The notes beneath the pieces are model-generated. The model did no database searches. It saw only the letters and a list, made by a program, of their open reading frames with translations, and was not told where the DNA came from. Below are positions 19,501-28,944 of a stretch of 64,000 nt of DNA, in pieces (position 1 is the first letter of the stretch; every line of letters starts with the position of its first letter). A program made the translations under genes and the position numbers. This DNA is from a bacterium (GTDB lineage: Bacteria; Armatimonadota; Abditibacteriia; Abditibacteriales; Abditibacteriaceae), in NCBI GenBank assembly GCA_004172935.1, contig SDZD01000009.1:1-64000 (forward strand), written 5' to 3'.

Positions 19501-20389
19501 ATTGGAGTAACACCGACTTACCAGAACCCGGATCACCTAAAACTACGAAAAGACGTTCCTGTGCCTCGTGCAGCACTTCCAAAACTGGGCGCGTGGATTG
19601 TTGAAAATAGGTGTCTCGTAAAGCTCTCGATTCCTCTTCTCGCAATTCTGCTTCGAGGGAGCCTCTATCTCGCAGACGATGTTGATGCTCTTTAGGTAAC
19701 TCATAAACACGCGGATTGAACTCCTGACAACCGCGCACATTCTGCTCCACAAACACTTTCCATAACTTCATAGGTTGATGGGCTGTATCAGCATCTAGAG
19801 ATTCGAGACGTACATTGCCATACGAGCGGAGCAAACCATCACGATAAGTCCGTAAATCGAAGCCGGGCGCTATTCCAACTAGGCGCTTTATATTTTGTGT
19901 AGTCGCATCGATATTTTGTGCATCAAGTAATTCGCGTAATTCGGGAAATTCTGTCAGTATCATTCGCGCTTTTTGCTGGTAACGTCGAGCCAGCTTTTTC
20001 CATTCAAAATCCGTAGGCACATCCCGAATTCCCATCTCCTGCCATTGACGCGCCAAGGCTCCCGCATCCAAAATGGCGTCTGGCTCCAAAATGACATTTC
20101 CCAGTAATTTACGAACTTCGGGCCGCTTAACAAACTGGTCTAAAGCGTTTACATAATTGGGGAATGCCTCTTGTTCTTCACCTGCGCCAATAAGTTCATC
20201 TTGGAATTCAAGGACAAATCGCGCCAAGGCCTTAGCAGAAGCCTTGCTCCAATCATCACGTCCGCCGAACACGCTTTTGAGGGAATCTTTACAGAAGTCT
20301 TTTGCAAAGTCCTTAGCTGCATCGGTTACGATTCCAGATACGATGGGGCCGAACACAACACCTAAGGCTGTGAGAGTTATTGGATCCAT
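16535..20389 (-). CDS. NACHT-domain NTPase (STAND/NLR-like) with N-terminal helical region and C-terminal HEAT-like repeat array
   Basis: Walker A GDPGSGKSVLLQYLALQW (about 19510-19550), Walker B YFLFDGLDEIFD (about 19260-19300), and TSRVIGY after it. C-terminus is 14 x 34-aa repeats plus one degenerate repeat. The track start at 20416 is TTG; ATG at 20389 (MDPITLTALG) is more likely. Confidence 0.92.
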   Translation of the reverse strand: MDPITLTALGVVFGPIVSGIVTDAAKDFAKDFCKDSLKSVFGGRDDWSKASAKALARFVLEFQDELIGAGEEQEAFPNYVNALDQFVKRPEVRKLLGNVILEPDAILDAGALARQWQEMGIRDVPTDFEWKKLARRYQQKARMILTEFPELRELLDAQNIDATTQNIKRLVGIAPGFDLRTYRDGLLRSYGNVRLESLDADTAHQPMKLWKVFVEQNVRGCQEFNPRVYELPKEHQHRLRDRGSLEAELREEESRALRDTYFQQSTRPVLEVLHEAQERLFVVLGDPGSGKSVLLQYLALQWANLEPSQLATQPIPLLIELKTYVENISDGQPLDFLGYLDHGIGVCGRLEQHELHAALQNGSAYFLFDGLDEIFDLSTRQRVVQEIERLTGFYSLTRFIVTSRVIGYQYQKLRDAGFQHFMLQDLEHEQIESFIQNWHHLAYSDVRELQIKRDRLRKAINDSKAIRELAQNPLLLTLMALLNRHQELPRDRTELYEQASRLLLQQWDASRALGEDLAQIDKSFDYRDKQAMLRAVASQMQTGPKGLAGNVITRDELETTLEVYIRTHGYSAPAPIARRLIEQLRTRNFILCFLGDELFAFVHRTFLEFFCASDFVWKFEKHEITQEDLELATFEAHWKDETWHEVLRLVIGRLNSQLAAQFIEGLLTKQDRKASSHLFLAAQCFSDLRNRNGFDVLSDRLRTAIQSLAQYSDVRGFEVRRHALATLVVVWPDIRTRSWLQQQISKSNWLAVEVLARNWRDDPQTLLWLREMAQRDSSPTVRWTAVEELAQGWPEDPQTLTLIQDRIQNDTDSDVREAAVEELAQGWPEDPQTLALIRDRVQNDSEASVRRAAVQSLVEVGAEDPQTLALIRDRVQNDSEASVRRAAVQSLVKVGAEDPQILALIRDRVQNDSEARVRQIAVQALAQGWPEDPQTLALIRDRIQNDSEAGVRRIAVQELKRGWSEDPQTLVWLKGNLRNDSEADVREAAVQALAQGWPEDPQTLALIQDRIQNDSEAGVRRIAVQALRRGWSEDPQTLALIRDRVQNDTDSDVREAAVEELAQGWPEDPQTLALIRDRVQNDSEARVRQIAVQSLVEVGAEDPQTLALIRDRVQNDSEARVRWAAVQSLVEVGAEDPQILALIRDRVQNDSDEIVRQIAVQSLAEVRAEDPQTLALIQDRIQNDSDADVRQVAVQALRRGWSEDPQTLALIRDRVQNDTDARMRWTAVQALAQGWPEDPQTLALIRDRVQNDSEARVRQIAVQELKRGWREDLSVQSFVSSFAH
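16580..18109 (-). repeat. Tandem array of 102-bp (34-aa) HEAT-like repeats: 14 close copies plus 1 degenerate
   Basis: Consensus EDPQTLALIRDRVQNDSEARVRQIAVQ-tail. The exact 102-bp period was checked at several boundaries (for example, repeat 1 ends at ...ggtcttc 18007). 18008-18109 encodes DDPQTLLWLREMAQRDSSPTVRWTAVEELAQGWP. Confidence 0.97.
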
Positions 20390-20461
20390 GAGAATAATTT
20401 TATGTTGCCATATCAATGATTCTTCACTTGCCTTTCGTCTGCAATACCGGGGGCAATCTTT

Positions 20462-21142
20462 TTAAAATCGCCAGCGCCACTTCAGCCCTTCGACTAATTC
20501 GCTCGCGGCGAATTCTAGATGAACGACGCGACGGTGCAATGGATTAACCGAAGGCGACGAGGCATGAATGAGCAGCGGATGAAAAATCATCGCGCCGCCT
20601 TCGGGAACCGAGGCGATAACCTCGCCCCGCTTTGTCTCGCTCAGAATCTCGTCGTTGCTCAGCTTCCCGATGAGATGCGAGCCTGCCACAACTCGTAGTG
20701 CCCCATTGCTTTCCTCGCAGTCGTCCAGATGCAAGCGCAGTGTGGCCATCTTCTCCAGAACTTCGCGCGGCGGCTGAACATGAACCACTCCCTGCTTGCG
20801 TGACCACGGACCATATCCAATGGCCTCGCCTTGCTTCTCGACGGCGATGCTCAAATCTTGATGTGGCGGCACTAGCCAGTTGGCGCCGGGGATTTTGTCG
20901 AAGAAAATACCGCGCACCGCGAAACAATCGGCCCCTAAAACTGGCTCAATCAGCGAACGAACGGTTTCGCTGCTGGCCAACGATTGTACCCAATCGAGTT
21001 CCAGCAAACCGCGCATGGCATGTTCGCCACCGCTGGCATTTTCGGCCTGAGAACGCAGCATTTCGACTTCGGAAGCCGAGAGAATGTCGGGCAAGACCAC
21101 GAATCCTTTCGATTCGAGTTCAAAAAGCCAGTGGGGGTTCAT
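20462..21142 (-). CDS. Phytanoyl-CoA dioxygenase (PhyH)-family protein
   Basis: FVVLPDILSASEVEMLRSQ, PPHQDLSIAV (HxD), LRLHLDDCEESNGALRVVAGSH and GGAMIFHPLLIHASSPSVNPLHRRVVHLEF. Confidence 0.88.
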   Translation of the reverse strand: MNPHWLFELESKGFVVLPDILSASEVEMLRSQAENASGGEHAMRGLLELDWVQSLASSETVRSLIEPVLGADCFAVRGIFFDKIPGANWLVPPHQDLSIAVEKQGEAIGYGPWSRKQGVVHVQPPREVLEKMATLRLHLDDCEESNGALRVVAGSHLIGKLSNDEILSETKRGEVIASVPEGGAMIFHPLLIHASSPSVNPLHRRVVHLEFAASELVEGLKWRWRF

Positions 21143-21205
21143 ATCTTCTCAGTTTAGAATTGCAGTTTTCGTTAAAATCCCCAGTTCCTGAAAGAAAAAT
21201 TAGTT

Positions 21206-24200
21206 ATGGCCAAACTCTTAGTTGCCAACCGCTCGGAAATTGCGATCCGCGTCTTTCGCGCCGCCACCGAATTGGGCCTCTCCACCGTTGCCATTTATAC
21301 CGTCGAAGACCGCTTTGCGACTCACCGTTTCAAAGCCGACGAAGCCTACGAACTCGACCCGCAAAAGGGGCCGGTTGGTGCTTATCTCGACCCCGAAGGA
21401 ATCGTTGCCCTCGCCAAAGCAAAAGGCGCGACGCTGGTTCATCCCGGCTACGGATTTTTGAGCGAAAACGCGGCTTTCGCCCGCGCCTGTGCCCGCGAAG
21501 GGTTGACCTTCGTTGGACCTAGCCCGGCACTGCTTGAAATGATGGGCGACAAGGTGGCGGCGCGCGCTCAGGCGCAAAAAGTTGGCGTCCCCACCCTACC
21601 CGGCACCGAAGAACCCGTCTCCGACCGCGAAGAGGCGCGCACCGTTGCCCAGCAAATCGGCTTTCCGCTCATCATCAAAGCGGCGGCAGGTGGGGGCGGG
21701 CGCGGTATGCGCATCGTGCGCGATCCGGCCTTGCTCGATTCACTGCTTGATGAAGCCCAAAACGAAGCAGGGCGCGCCTTTGGCGATTCGAGCGTCTTTC
21801 TGGAACGCTTCGTGGCCCGCGCCAAGCACATCGAAGTACAAATTCTCGGTGACCAACACGGCAATGTGCTGCACCTGCACGAGCGCGACTGTTCGGTTCA
21901 GCGTCGCCACCAGAAAGTCGTGGAGATTGCGCCCAGCATCAATCTGCCAGAACAAACGCGCCTCGAACTGTGTAACGCCGCGCGCGACTTAGCCCAGAGC
22001 ATCGGCTACGATAACGCGGGCACAGTCGAATTTTTGCTCGATCTCGATACCAACGAGTGGTTCTTCATCGAAATGAACCCGCGCATTCAGGTCGAACACA
22101 CCGTCACGGAACAAATCACTGGCATCGACCTGGTGCGTTCGCAAATTCTGGTCGCGCAGGGCTATGCCCTCGATTCGCCGGAACTGGCGCTTCCCAAACA
22201 GGAAAACATCGCCCGCAACGGCTTCGCGATTCAAGCGCGAATCACCACGGAGGACCCCGAAAACGGCTTCGCTCCCGATTACGGAAAGATTCTCGCCTAC
22301 CGCAGCGCCGCTGGATTCGGCATCCGTCTCGACGGTGGTATGGCGGCAGCTGGCGCCATCGTTACTCCCTTCTACGATTCGCTATTGGTCAAGGTGACAG
22401 CATCGGCGCCGACCTTCGAGGCCGCCATTGGGCGACTCGACAGGGCGCTTCGCGAATTTCGTATTCGCGGCCTCAAAACCAACATTCCCTTCGTAGAGAA
22501 CGTGTTGGCGCATCCGGTGTTTCGGTCAGGAATGGCGACGACCACCCTCATCGACACATCGCCCGAACTGCTGGCATTTTCCCCGCGCCGCGACCGCGCC
22601 ACCAAACTGCTGGCCTTCCTGGGCGATGTCATCGTCAACGGCAACCCGAACGCCAAAGGCTGGAAACCAACCAAACCCTTCGCCCAACCAAAAGTCCCCT
22701 CGGTGTTGCCCCAACGCGAAGCCAAGGGCACTCGCCAGTTACTTCAAGAGCTTGGTCCCAAAGGTTTCGCCGAATGGACGAAAGAACAAAAGCAGCTTCT
22801 CCTTACTGATACGACTTTGCGCGATGCTCACCAGTCTCTGCTGGCCACCCGCGTTCGCACCGACGACATGGTGCGCATCGCGGATGCCATCCAGAGCCGC
22901 TTGCCTGATCTGTACTCGCTCGAAATGTGGGGAGGCGCCACCTTCGATACCTCGATGCGCTTCGGGCGCGAAGACCCGTGGGAGCGCTTGCGCGTGCTGC
23001 GCGAGAAAATCCCCAACATCTGTTTCCAGATGCTGTTTCGCGGCTCAAACGCCGTGGGCTACTCGAACTATCCCGATAACGTGGTCGCGGGCTTCGTCAA
23101 GCACTCCGCCGAAAGCGGCATCGACATTTTCCGCGTCTTCGACTCGCTCAACTACCTGCCGAACCTGAAAGTGGCGATGGACGCCATCAACGAGAATGGC
23201 AAAGGAATTTGCGAAGCGGCCATTTGCTACACGGGCGATATTCTCGACCCAGCGCGTACCAAATACTCGCTCGCTTACTATATCGAACTCGCGAAGGAGT
23301 TGGAGCGCATGGGCGCCCATATTCTGGCGATTAAGGACATGGCGGGCTTGTGTCGCCCCTTCGCCGCCTACCAGTTGGTCAAAGCGCTTAAAGAAGAGAT
23401 TGGCCTTCCCATTCACTATCACACTCACGATACCAGCGGGACAAGCGCGGCCTCCATTCTCAAAGCCAGCGAAGCGGGTGTTGACATCGCCGATGCCGCG
23501 CTCAGTTCCATGAGTGGCGGCACCTCGCAGCCCAACCTGAACTCGTTGGTAGCAGCGCTCCAGCACACCGAGCGCGATTCGGGCCTCGACCTCGAAGCCC
23601 TTGATGAAATGAGCGACTACTGGGAAGGTGTGTTGCCCTTCTACTCCCCATTCGATACCACCAGCCGCGCTGGAACCGCCGAGGTTTACCTGCACGAGAT
23701 GCCCGGCGGTCAATACACCAACCTCAAGGAACAGGCCGCTTCGCTGGGCCTTTCCAGCCGTTGGCGCGAAATCGCCCGCACCTACGCCGAGGTCAATCAG
23801 TTGTTCGGCGACATAGTGAAAGTAACGCCCTCGTCCAAGGTCGTTGGCGATATGACGATGTTCCTCATCTCGCGCGGTATGAAGGCCAGCGATGTGCCCA
23901 ATTTGGAGCCGGGCGCAGTCGGCTTCCCCGAATCGGTGGTCGATATGCTGAGCGGTGGTTTGGGGCAACCGATGGGCGGTTTCCCGACGCAAGTCGTCAA
24001 AGCCGTTCTGGGCGATAAGCCCACGACCATCAAACGCCCCGGCGAAGATTTGCCACCGCTTGATTTGGAAAATGAGCGCCAGAAACTCGGCGACAATATC
24101 TCCGACGATGACCTGTATTCGAGCTTGATGTATCCGCAGGTATGGAAAGAGTTCGCCGCCTTCAAAGACCGCTTCGGCGACGTTTCGGTGTTGCCCACCA

Positions 24201-24631
24201 CCGCCTACTTCTACGGATTACAGCCCGATGAAGAAATTTCGGTTTCGATTGAAGCGGGTAAAACACTGATTCTCAAACTCATCAACGTTGGCGACGCCGA
24301 TAAATCGGGGCGCCGCAGCGTCAACTTCGAGTTAAATGGTATCGCCCGTTCGGTGTTGGTCGATGACAAAACCCTCGCGGGCGAAAAGAAGGGCCGCGTC
24401 AAAGCCAACCCAGCCAATGAAGGTGAAGTTGGCGCGCCGATTCCTGGCATGGTTACTCAAATCGGCGTCTCGGTGGGGCAAAAAGTTAGCCGGGGCGAGA
24501 AATTACTCTCTCTGGAAGCAATGAAGATGCTCACTCAGGTCAATGCTAACACCGATGGCGTTGTGAAGGAAATCGCAGTTGCTGTTGGCGAGACGGTCGA
24601 GGCGAAAGACCTGTTAGTGCGCGTCGAGTAA
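21206..24631 (+). CDS. pyc: Pyruvate carboxylase
   Basis: 1141 aa with biotin carboxylase (HPGYGFLSENAAFA, ERDCSVQRRHQKVVEIAPS), carboxyltransferase (LLTDTTLRDAHQSLLATRVRT) and biotinyl (LEAMKML) signatures. Confidence 0.98.
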   Translation: MAKLLVANRSEIAIRVFRAATELGLSTVAIYTVEDRFATHRFKADEAYELDPQKGPVGAYLDPEGIVALAKAKGATLVHPGYGFLSENAAFARACAREGLTFVGPSPALLEMMGDKVAARAQAQKVGVPTLPGTEEPVSDREEARTVAQQIGFPLIIKAAAGGGGRGMRIVRDPALLDSLLDEAQNEAGRAFGDSSVFLERFVARAKHIEVQILGDQHGNVLHLHERDCSVQRRHQKVVEIAPSINLPEQTRLELCNAARDLAQSIGYDNAGTVEFLLDLDTNEWFFIEMNPRIQVEHTVTEQITGIDLVRSQILVAQGYALDSPELALPKQENIARNGFAIQARITTEDPENGFAPDYGKILAYRSAAGFGIRLDGGMAAAGAIVTPFYDSLLVKVTASAPTFEAAIGRLDRALREFRIRGLKTNIPFVENVLAHPVFRSGMATTTLIDTSPELLAFSPRRDRATKLLAFLGDVIVNGNPNAKGWKPTKPFAQPKVPSVLPQREAKGTRQLLQELGPKGFAEWTKEQKQLLLTDTTLRDAHQSLLATRVRTDDMVRIADAIQSRLPDLYSLEMWGGATFDTSMRFGREDPWERLRVLREKIPNICFQMLFRGSNAVGYSNYPDNVVAGFVKHSAESGIDIFRVFDSLNYLPNLKVAMDAINENGKGICEAAICYTGDILDPARTKYSLAYYIELAKELERMGAHILAIKDMAGLCRPFAAYQLVKALKEEIGLPIHYHTHDTSGTSAASILKASEAGVDIADAALSSMSGGTSQPNLNSLVAALQHTERDSGLDLEALDEMSDYWEGVLPFYSPFDTTSRAGTAEVYLHEMPGGQYTNLKEQAASLGLSSRWREIARTYAEVNQLFGDIVKVTPSSKVVGDMTMFLISRGMKASDVPNLEPGAVGFPESVVDMLSGGLGQPMGGFPTQVVKAVLGDKPTTIKRPGEDLPPLDLENERQKLGDNISDDDLYSSLMYPQVWKEFAAFKDRFGDVSVLPTTAYFYGLQPDEEISVSIEAGKTLILKLINVGDADKSGRRSVNFELNGIARSVLVDDKTLAGEKKGRVKANPANEGEVGAPIPGMVTQIGVSVGQKVSRGEKLLSLEAMKMLTQVNANTDGVVKEIAVAVGETVEAKDLLVRVE

Positions 24632-24737
24632 GAGCAGCTATATATCGGTTGATGGGCGCGGCCTGATAACGATAAGCCAAACTGTTTTTCAATATTTGGC
24701 GGCGTTGACAAAAGCGCCCATTCATCTAATTAATTAC

Positions 24738-26234
24738 ATGAATTCCAACGCGAACACAGACTCTTCTCCCGATGTGCTTTTAATTGGTGCGGGCATCATG
24801 AGTGTCACGCTGGCCGTTTTGCTCAAGGAGTTGCAAAGCGAAACCACCATCGAACTGGTCGAGCGCCTTGAAATTCCCGCCTCCGAAAGCACCGAGGCAT
24901 GGAACAACGCCGGAACCGGGCACGCGGCCTTTTGCGAACTGAACTACACCCCCGAAAAAGCCGATGGCAGCATCGACGTTTCCAAAGCCATCAAGATTTC
25001 GGAGTCGTTCGAGATGTCGCGCCAGTTCTGGTCGTTTTTGGTCGATCAGGGCGTGTTGAAGAACCCGCCTAGCTTCATCCGCAAAACACCGCACCTCAGC
25101 TTCGTGTGGGGCGAAAAGAACGTCGAATACCTGCGCAAGCGCTACGAGGCGCTCAAGACATCGCCGCTCTTCTCCGCTATGGAGTTCTCGACAGACAAAG
25201 CCGTGCTGAAAGAGTGGATGCCCCTCGTCATGGAAGGTCGCGATGAGTCGCAACCAGTGGCCGCGAACCGCATGGAGATTGGTACAGACGTGAACTTTGG
25301 CGCCCTGACGCGCTCATTGCTCGAAAATCTCCAATCCAAGAGCGGCTTCTCGGTGCATTACAGCGAGGAAGTCACCAGCCTACATCGTGAAGCCGACCAG
25401 CGTTGGCGCGTCGATATTAAGAACCACAAAACGGGCCAGAAACGTACCGTGCGCGCCAAGTTCGTCTTCATCGGAGCGGGTGGCGGCTCGTTGCCTCTGT
25501 TGCTCAAATCGGGCATTCCCGAAAGCAAGGGCTTCGCGGGCTTCCCGGTCGGTGGCATCTGGCTCAAATGCACCAATCCCGAAGTCATCGCCAAACACAG
25601 CACTAAGGTCTATGGCAAGGCTTCAGTCGGCGCACCTCCCATGTCGGTGCCTCACCTCGACACGCGCGTCATCGACGGCAAAAAGGAACTGCTGTTTGGC
25701 CCTTACGCTGGCTTCTCGACCAAATTCTTGAAGAAGGGTTCGCTGCTCGATTTGCCGCTTTCGATTCGTCCCAGCAACATCTTCCCGATGCTGGCCGTTG
25801 GCAAAGACAATATCCCGCTCACCATGTACTTGGTGAATCAGGTGCGCCAATCGCCCGACGACCGCCTCGCTGCTTTGCGCGAATATTATCCCGAAGCGAA
25901 AAAAGAGGACTGGAAGCTCGAAATCGCGGGCCAGCGCGTTCAGGTCATCAAGAAAGACCCGAAGAAGGGTGGCGTTCTGGAATTCGGCACCGAAGTCGTC
26001 AGCGCCGCCGATGGCTCATTGGCCGCCCTGTTGGGCGCCTCCCCAGGCGCCTCGACCACCCTCTCCATCATGCTCACCCTGTTGGAGAAGTGCTACAAAG
26101 ACCAGTTCAAATCCGCAGAATGGCAAGCCAAACTCCGCGAGATGCTGCCCTCCTACGGCCAGTCTCTGGCCAACGACGCCGCCCTTTGCGAACGCATCCG
26201 TAAAGAGACAGGCGAGAAACTGCAACTGAACTAA
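24738..26234 (+). CDS. mqo: Malate:quinone oxidoreductase
   Basis: DVLLIGAGIMSVTLAVLLKEL, WNNAGTGHAAFCELNYTPE and LLGASPGASTTLSIML. ATG at 24738 chosen over the upstream alternative. Confidence 0.96.
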   Translation: MNSNANTDSSPDVLLIGAGIMSVTLAVLLKELQSETTIELVERLEIPASESTEAWNNAGTGHAAFCELNYTPEKADGSIDVSKAIKISESFEMSRQFWSFLVDQGVLKNPPSFIRKTPHLSFVWGEKNVEYLRKRYEALKTSPLFSAMEFSTDKAVLKEWMPLVMEGRDESQPVAANRMEIGTDVNFGALTRSLLENLQSKSGFSVHYSEEVTSLHREADQRWRVDIKNHKTGQKRTVRAKFVFIGAGGGSLPLLLKSGIPESKGFAGFPVGGIWLKCTNPEVIAKHSTKVYGKASVGAPPMSVPHLDTRVIDGKKELLFGPYAGFSTKFLKKGSLLDLPLSIRPSNIFPMLAVGKDNIPLTMYLVNQVRQSPDDRLAALREYYPEAKKEDWKLEIAGQRVQVIKKDPKKGGVLEFGTEVVSAADGSLAALLGASPGASTTLSIMLTLLEKCYKDQFKSAEWQAKLREMLPSYGQSLANDAALCERIRKETGEKLQLN

Positions 26235-26238
26235 AGCC

Positions 26239-27369
26239 TTATTTGGGCAGGGGGTAGACGGTGAGTTGATGGCGGGCCGAAGAAGCCACTGCCAACGAGT
26301 TACCGTCTACCGAGAGGGCGAAAGCATCGTCGTAGGGTTCGCTGGCGGCCCCGATGGCGCTGTAGCTATCCATGAACTGCCCATTGGACAGGCGCCATAA
26401 TTTGACGCCTCGCCGCCCACGTTCCCCGGAGCCAGCAACGTAGCGACTATCGCCCGAAACACGGAGTTGGTCAATTTGCGGTGAGGCGTTGACTGTTCTA
26501 CCGTGCCTTCCAGATACGGGGCATTTGAGAACAAATTTCAAGGCCCCTGTTCGGGCATTGAATACGTTAGTTCCGTAGAAGGATTGTGATGCGACGACCG
26601 ACTTCGCATCGGGAGAGAAGACCACAGCAACGATGTGGCTCTTTGAAGTTGTCCGCATCAGCCGTTTATTGAGCGCCGGATTCCAGACTTCAACCACGCC
26701 TCCCCGATCATAAGCACTAGAGGTGCTAGGGTCACTGACCAGAACGCCACCTGCCACTGCTAAATCGCCGTTATCCGCCCACGAGACGCTATTTATAGGC
26801 GAGGCAATCGGTTTGCTCCACAAAACGCTGTTTGTACTCCAATTCAACACCTCAACAAAACCTCGTGGTGTAGTGGAGGGCAATCTTTTGTAGATTGGAT
26901 CACTTGCAGATGCCAGTGTTTCGCCTGCGACTGCCAGCTTCTTGCCGTCGGCGGAGAAGTCCAACTCGAAGGAATTTAGAGGCGCACTCACATTAACGAT
27001 AGCGGCTTGCCGCCCGGTCTGCACATCCCAAACAAGAACCCGATTGTGGTCTTGAGCCGCTCCCCATTTACCATCGCGTGAGAAGACTGGCAGTTGAGCG
27101 AATGAACCCTCGCGTAAAAAGGGCGAAAGTGGCTTTGTTTTCGGTGCTTGCCCAGCTATCACATCCCAGTCACGCAGCTGTTCGTCCGAATGGGCACTCA
27201 AAATATGGCCATTGGGGGCGAATCCCATCACCATCATACTGGGAGAATCGAGAACTGAAGCCGGAGTCCACGAAAAGGAACGTGGGGCCGATTGATAGGC
27301 CCGACCCAGCACCAAAAGCGGCAAAATTGCAACGAATAAACCTACATATCCCCAACTTCTTTTTCGCAT
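26239..27369 (-). CDS. Beta-propeller (WD40/quinoprotein-like) repeat protein
   Basis: Repeated xVxVWDxxTG / VKLWRLSNG / VVEVWNPALNK blade patterns after an N-terminal hydrophobic segment. Confidence 0.75.
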   Translation of the reverse strand: MRKRSWGYVGLFVAILPLLVLGRAYQSAPRSFSWTPASVLDSPSMMVMGFAPNGHILSAHSDEQLRDWDVIAGQAPKTKPLSPFLREGSFAQLPVFSRDGKWGAAQDHNRVLVWDVQTGRQAAIVNVSAPLNSFELDFSADGKKLAVAGETLASASDPIYKRLPSTTPRGFVEVLNWSTNSVLWSKPIASPINSVSWADNGDLAVAGGVLVSDPSTSSAYDRGGVVEVWNPALNKRLMRTTSKSHIVAVVFSPDAKSVVASQSFYGTNVFNARTGALKFVLKCPVSGRHGRTVNASPQIDQLRVSGDSRYVAGSGERGRRGVKLWRLSNGQFMDSYSAIGAASEPYDDAFALSVDGNSLAVASSARHQLTVYPLPK

Positions 27370-27434
27370 GATAATGTCTCTCTAATTATTAAACCAATTA
27401 TCGCACGTTAGGTTCTTTTCATCTACTGGTACAT

Positions 27435-27480
27435 AAAACAAAAGAGCGTCCCACCAATTGGCGGGACGCTCTTTGTTTTA
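27435..27480. terminator. Intrinsic terminator of clpX
   Basis: aaaacaaaagagcgtcccaccaattggcgggacgctctttgtttt. Confidence 0.85.
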
Positions 27481-28836
27481 CGCCGCTTCGAGCGGTTCTT
27501 CGTAATCGTCTTTGACTAGCTGGGCCTGGGGCCGTTTGCCTTTGCTGCGGGTTTCTTGCAACTGCTGTTCGCGCGTAATCAGCTTCGGGTCTTGATGCTG
27601 GACGATGGTTTCCTCGTCAACCAAGCATTGTGCGATGCCCTTTTGGCTGGGGACATCGAACATGATGTTGATCATGGTTTCCTCAAGAATCGAGCGAAGC
27701 GCGCGCGCTCCGGTGCGGCGCGTCATCGCTTCGCGGGCGATGGCTTTGAGCGCGTCGTCGGTGAACTTGAGTTCGACGCCATCGGCGTTCAGCATCTTGG
27801 CGTACTGCTTGGTGAGCGCGTTCTTCGGTTCGGTCAGAATCGAAACCATTGCTTCCTCGGACAGAGGATCAAGAGTGGCGATGACTGGCAAGCGGCCCAT
27901 AAATTCGGGAATGAAGCCGAATTTCATCAGGTCGTCTGGTTCGACTTCCGACAGCAACTTCGAGCGCTCCACCGAATCGGTGATGCGGGCTTCGGGGTTG
28001 GCGCGGAAACCAAGACTCGACTTGCGAACGCGACGTTCGACAACCGAATCCAAGCCTTCGAAAGCGCCGCCGCAAATGAAGAGGATGCCGCTGGTGTCGA
28101 TGTTGACGTACTCCTGTTGCGGATGCTTACGCCCGCCATGCGGAGGAACAGCAGCAACAGTGCCTTCCAGAATCTTGAGCAATGCCTGTTGCACACCTTC
28201 GCCCGAAACGTCGCGGGTGATGCTGGGGTTGTCGCTCTTGCGGGTAATCTTGTCGATTTCGTCGATGTAGATGATGCCGCGCGAGGCAGCTTCGGGGTCG
28301 CCATCGGCGGCCTGAAGCAACTTCAACAGGATTGATTCGACATCTTCGCCCACATAACCGGCCTCGGTAAGCGAGGTGGCGTCAGCGATGCAAAACGGAA
28401 CGTCGATGATGCGCGCCAGAGTGCGTGCCAACAACGTTTTGCCGCTTCCAGTGGGGCCGAGCAACAGGATGTTCGACTTTTCGAGTTCGATTCCATCGCG
28501 CGACGGGCCACTCTCTTGAATCGCCAGACGTTTGTAGTGGTTGTAAACCGCAACCGAGAGAGCGCGTTTGGCGCGATCTTGCCCGATGACGTACGAGTTC
28601 AGTACATCAGCGATTTCACGTGGCTTCGGCAAAGATTTCATCTTGCCAAAGGTGGATTCGTCGGAGGCTTCTTCAACCTCCTCACGCACGTCACGGGTGA
28701 GAATGTCGTTGCATAAATCAACGCATTCGTTACAAATGGAAACACCTGCACCCGCGATGAGGTTAACCACCTGTTCACGTCGCTTTCCACAAAAAGAACA
28801 CCGCAGATTTTCGCGGTCTTCGCCAAACATTGCCAT
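27478..28836 (-). CDS. clpX: ATP-dependent Clp protease ATP-binding subunit ClpX
   Basis: Zinc finger [11 protein letters not shown]...CNECVDLC, Walker [42 protein letters not shown]. Confidence 0.98.
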   Translation of the reverse strand: MAMFGEDRENLRCSFCGKRREQVVNLIAGAGVSICNECVDLCNDILTRDVREEVEEASDESTFGKMKSLPKPREIADVLNSYVIGQDRAKRALSVAVYNHYKRLAIQESGPSRDGIELEKSNILLLGPTGSGKTLLARTLARIIDVPFCIADATSLTEAGYVGEDVESILLKLLQAADGDPEAASRGIIYIDEIDKITRKSDNPSITRDVSGEGVQQALLKILEGTVAAVPPHGGRKHPQQEYVNIDTSGILFICGGAFEGLDSVVERRVRKSSLGFRANPEARITDSVERSKLLSEVEPDDLMKFGFIPEFMGRLPVIATLDPLSEEAMVSILTEPKNALTKQYAKMLNADGVELKFTDDALKAIAREAMTRRTGARALRSILEETMINIMFDVPSQKGIAQCLVDEETIVQHQDPKLITREQQLQETRSKGKRPQAQLVKDDYEEPLEAA

Positions 28837-28944
28837 GTATAATCCTTTGATCGCCTGGGGGGCCTTAACTCTCTATAAACCTGACGAACAAAATACCCTT
28901 CTGGTTTAGCAGGATTTGATAATCCTGCTTACGGTGTATGCAAA

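Noticed and set aside
23045-23992. 315-aa minus-strand ORF inside pyc
   Set aside because: Antisense to highly conserved pyruvate carboxylase codons; shadow ORF from codon bias.
27556-28335. 259-aa plus-strand ORF opposite clpX
   Set aside because: Shadow ORF over a conserved AAA+ gene.
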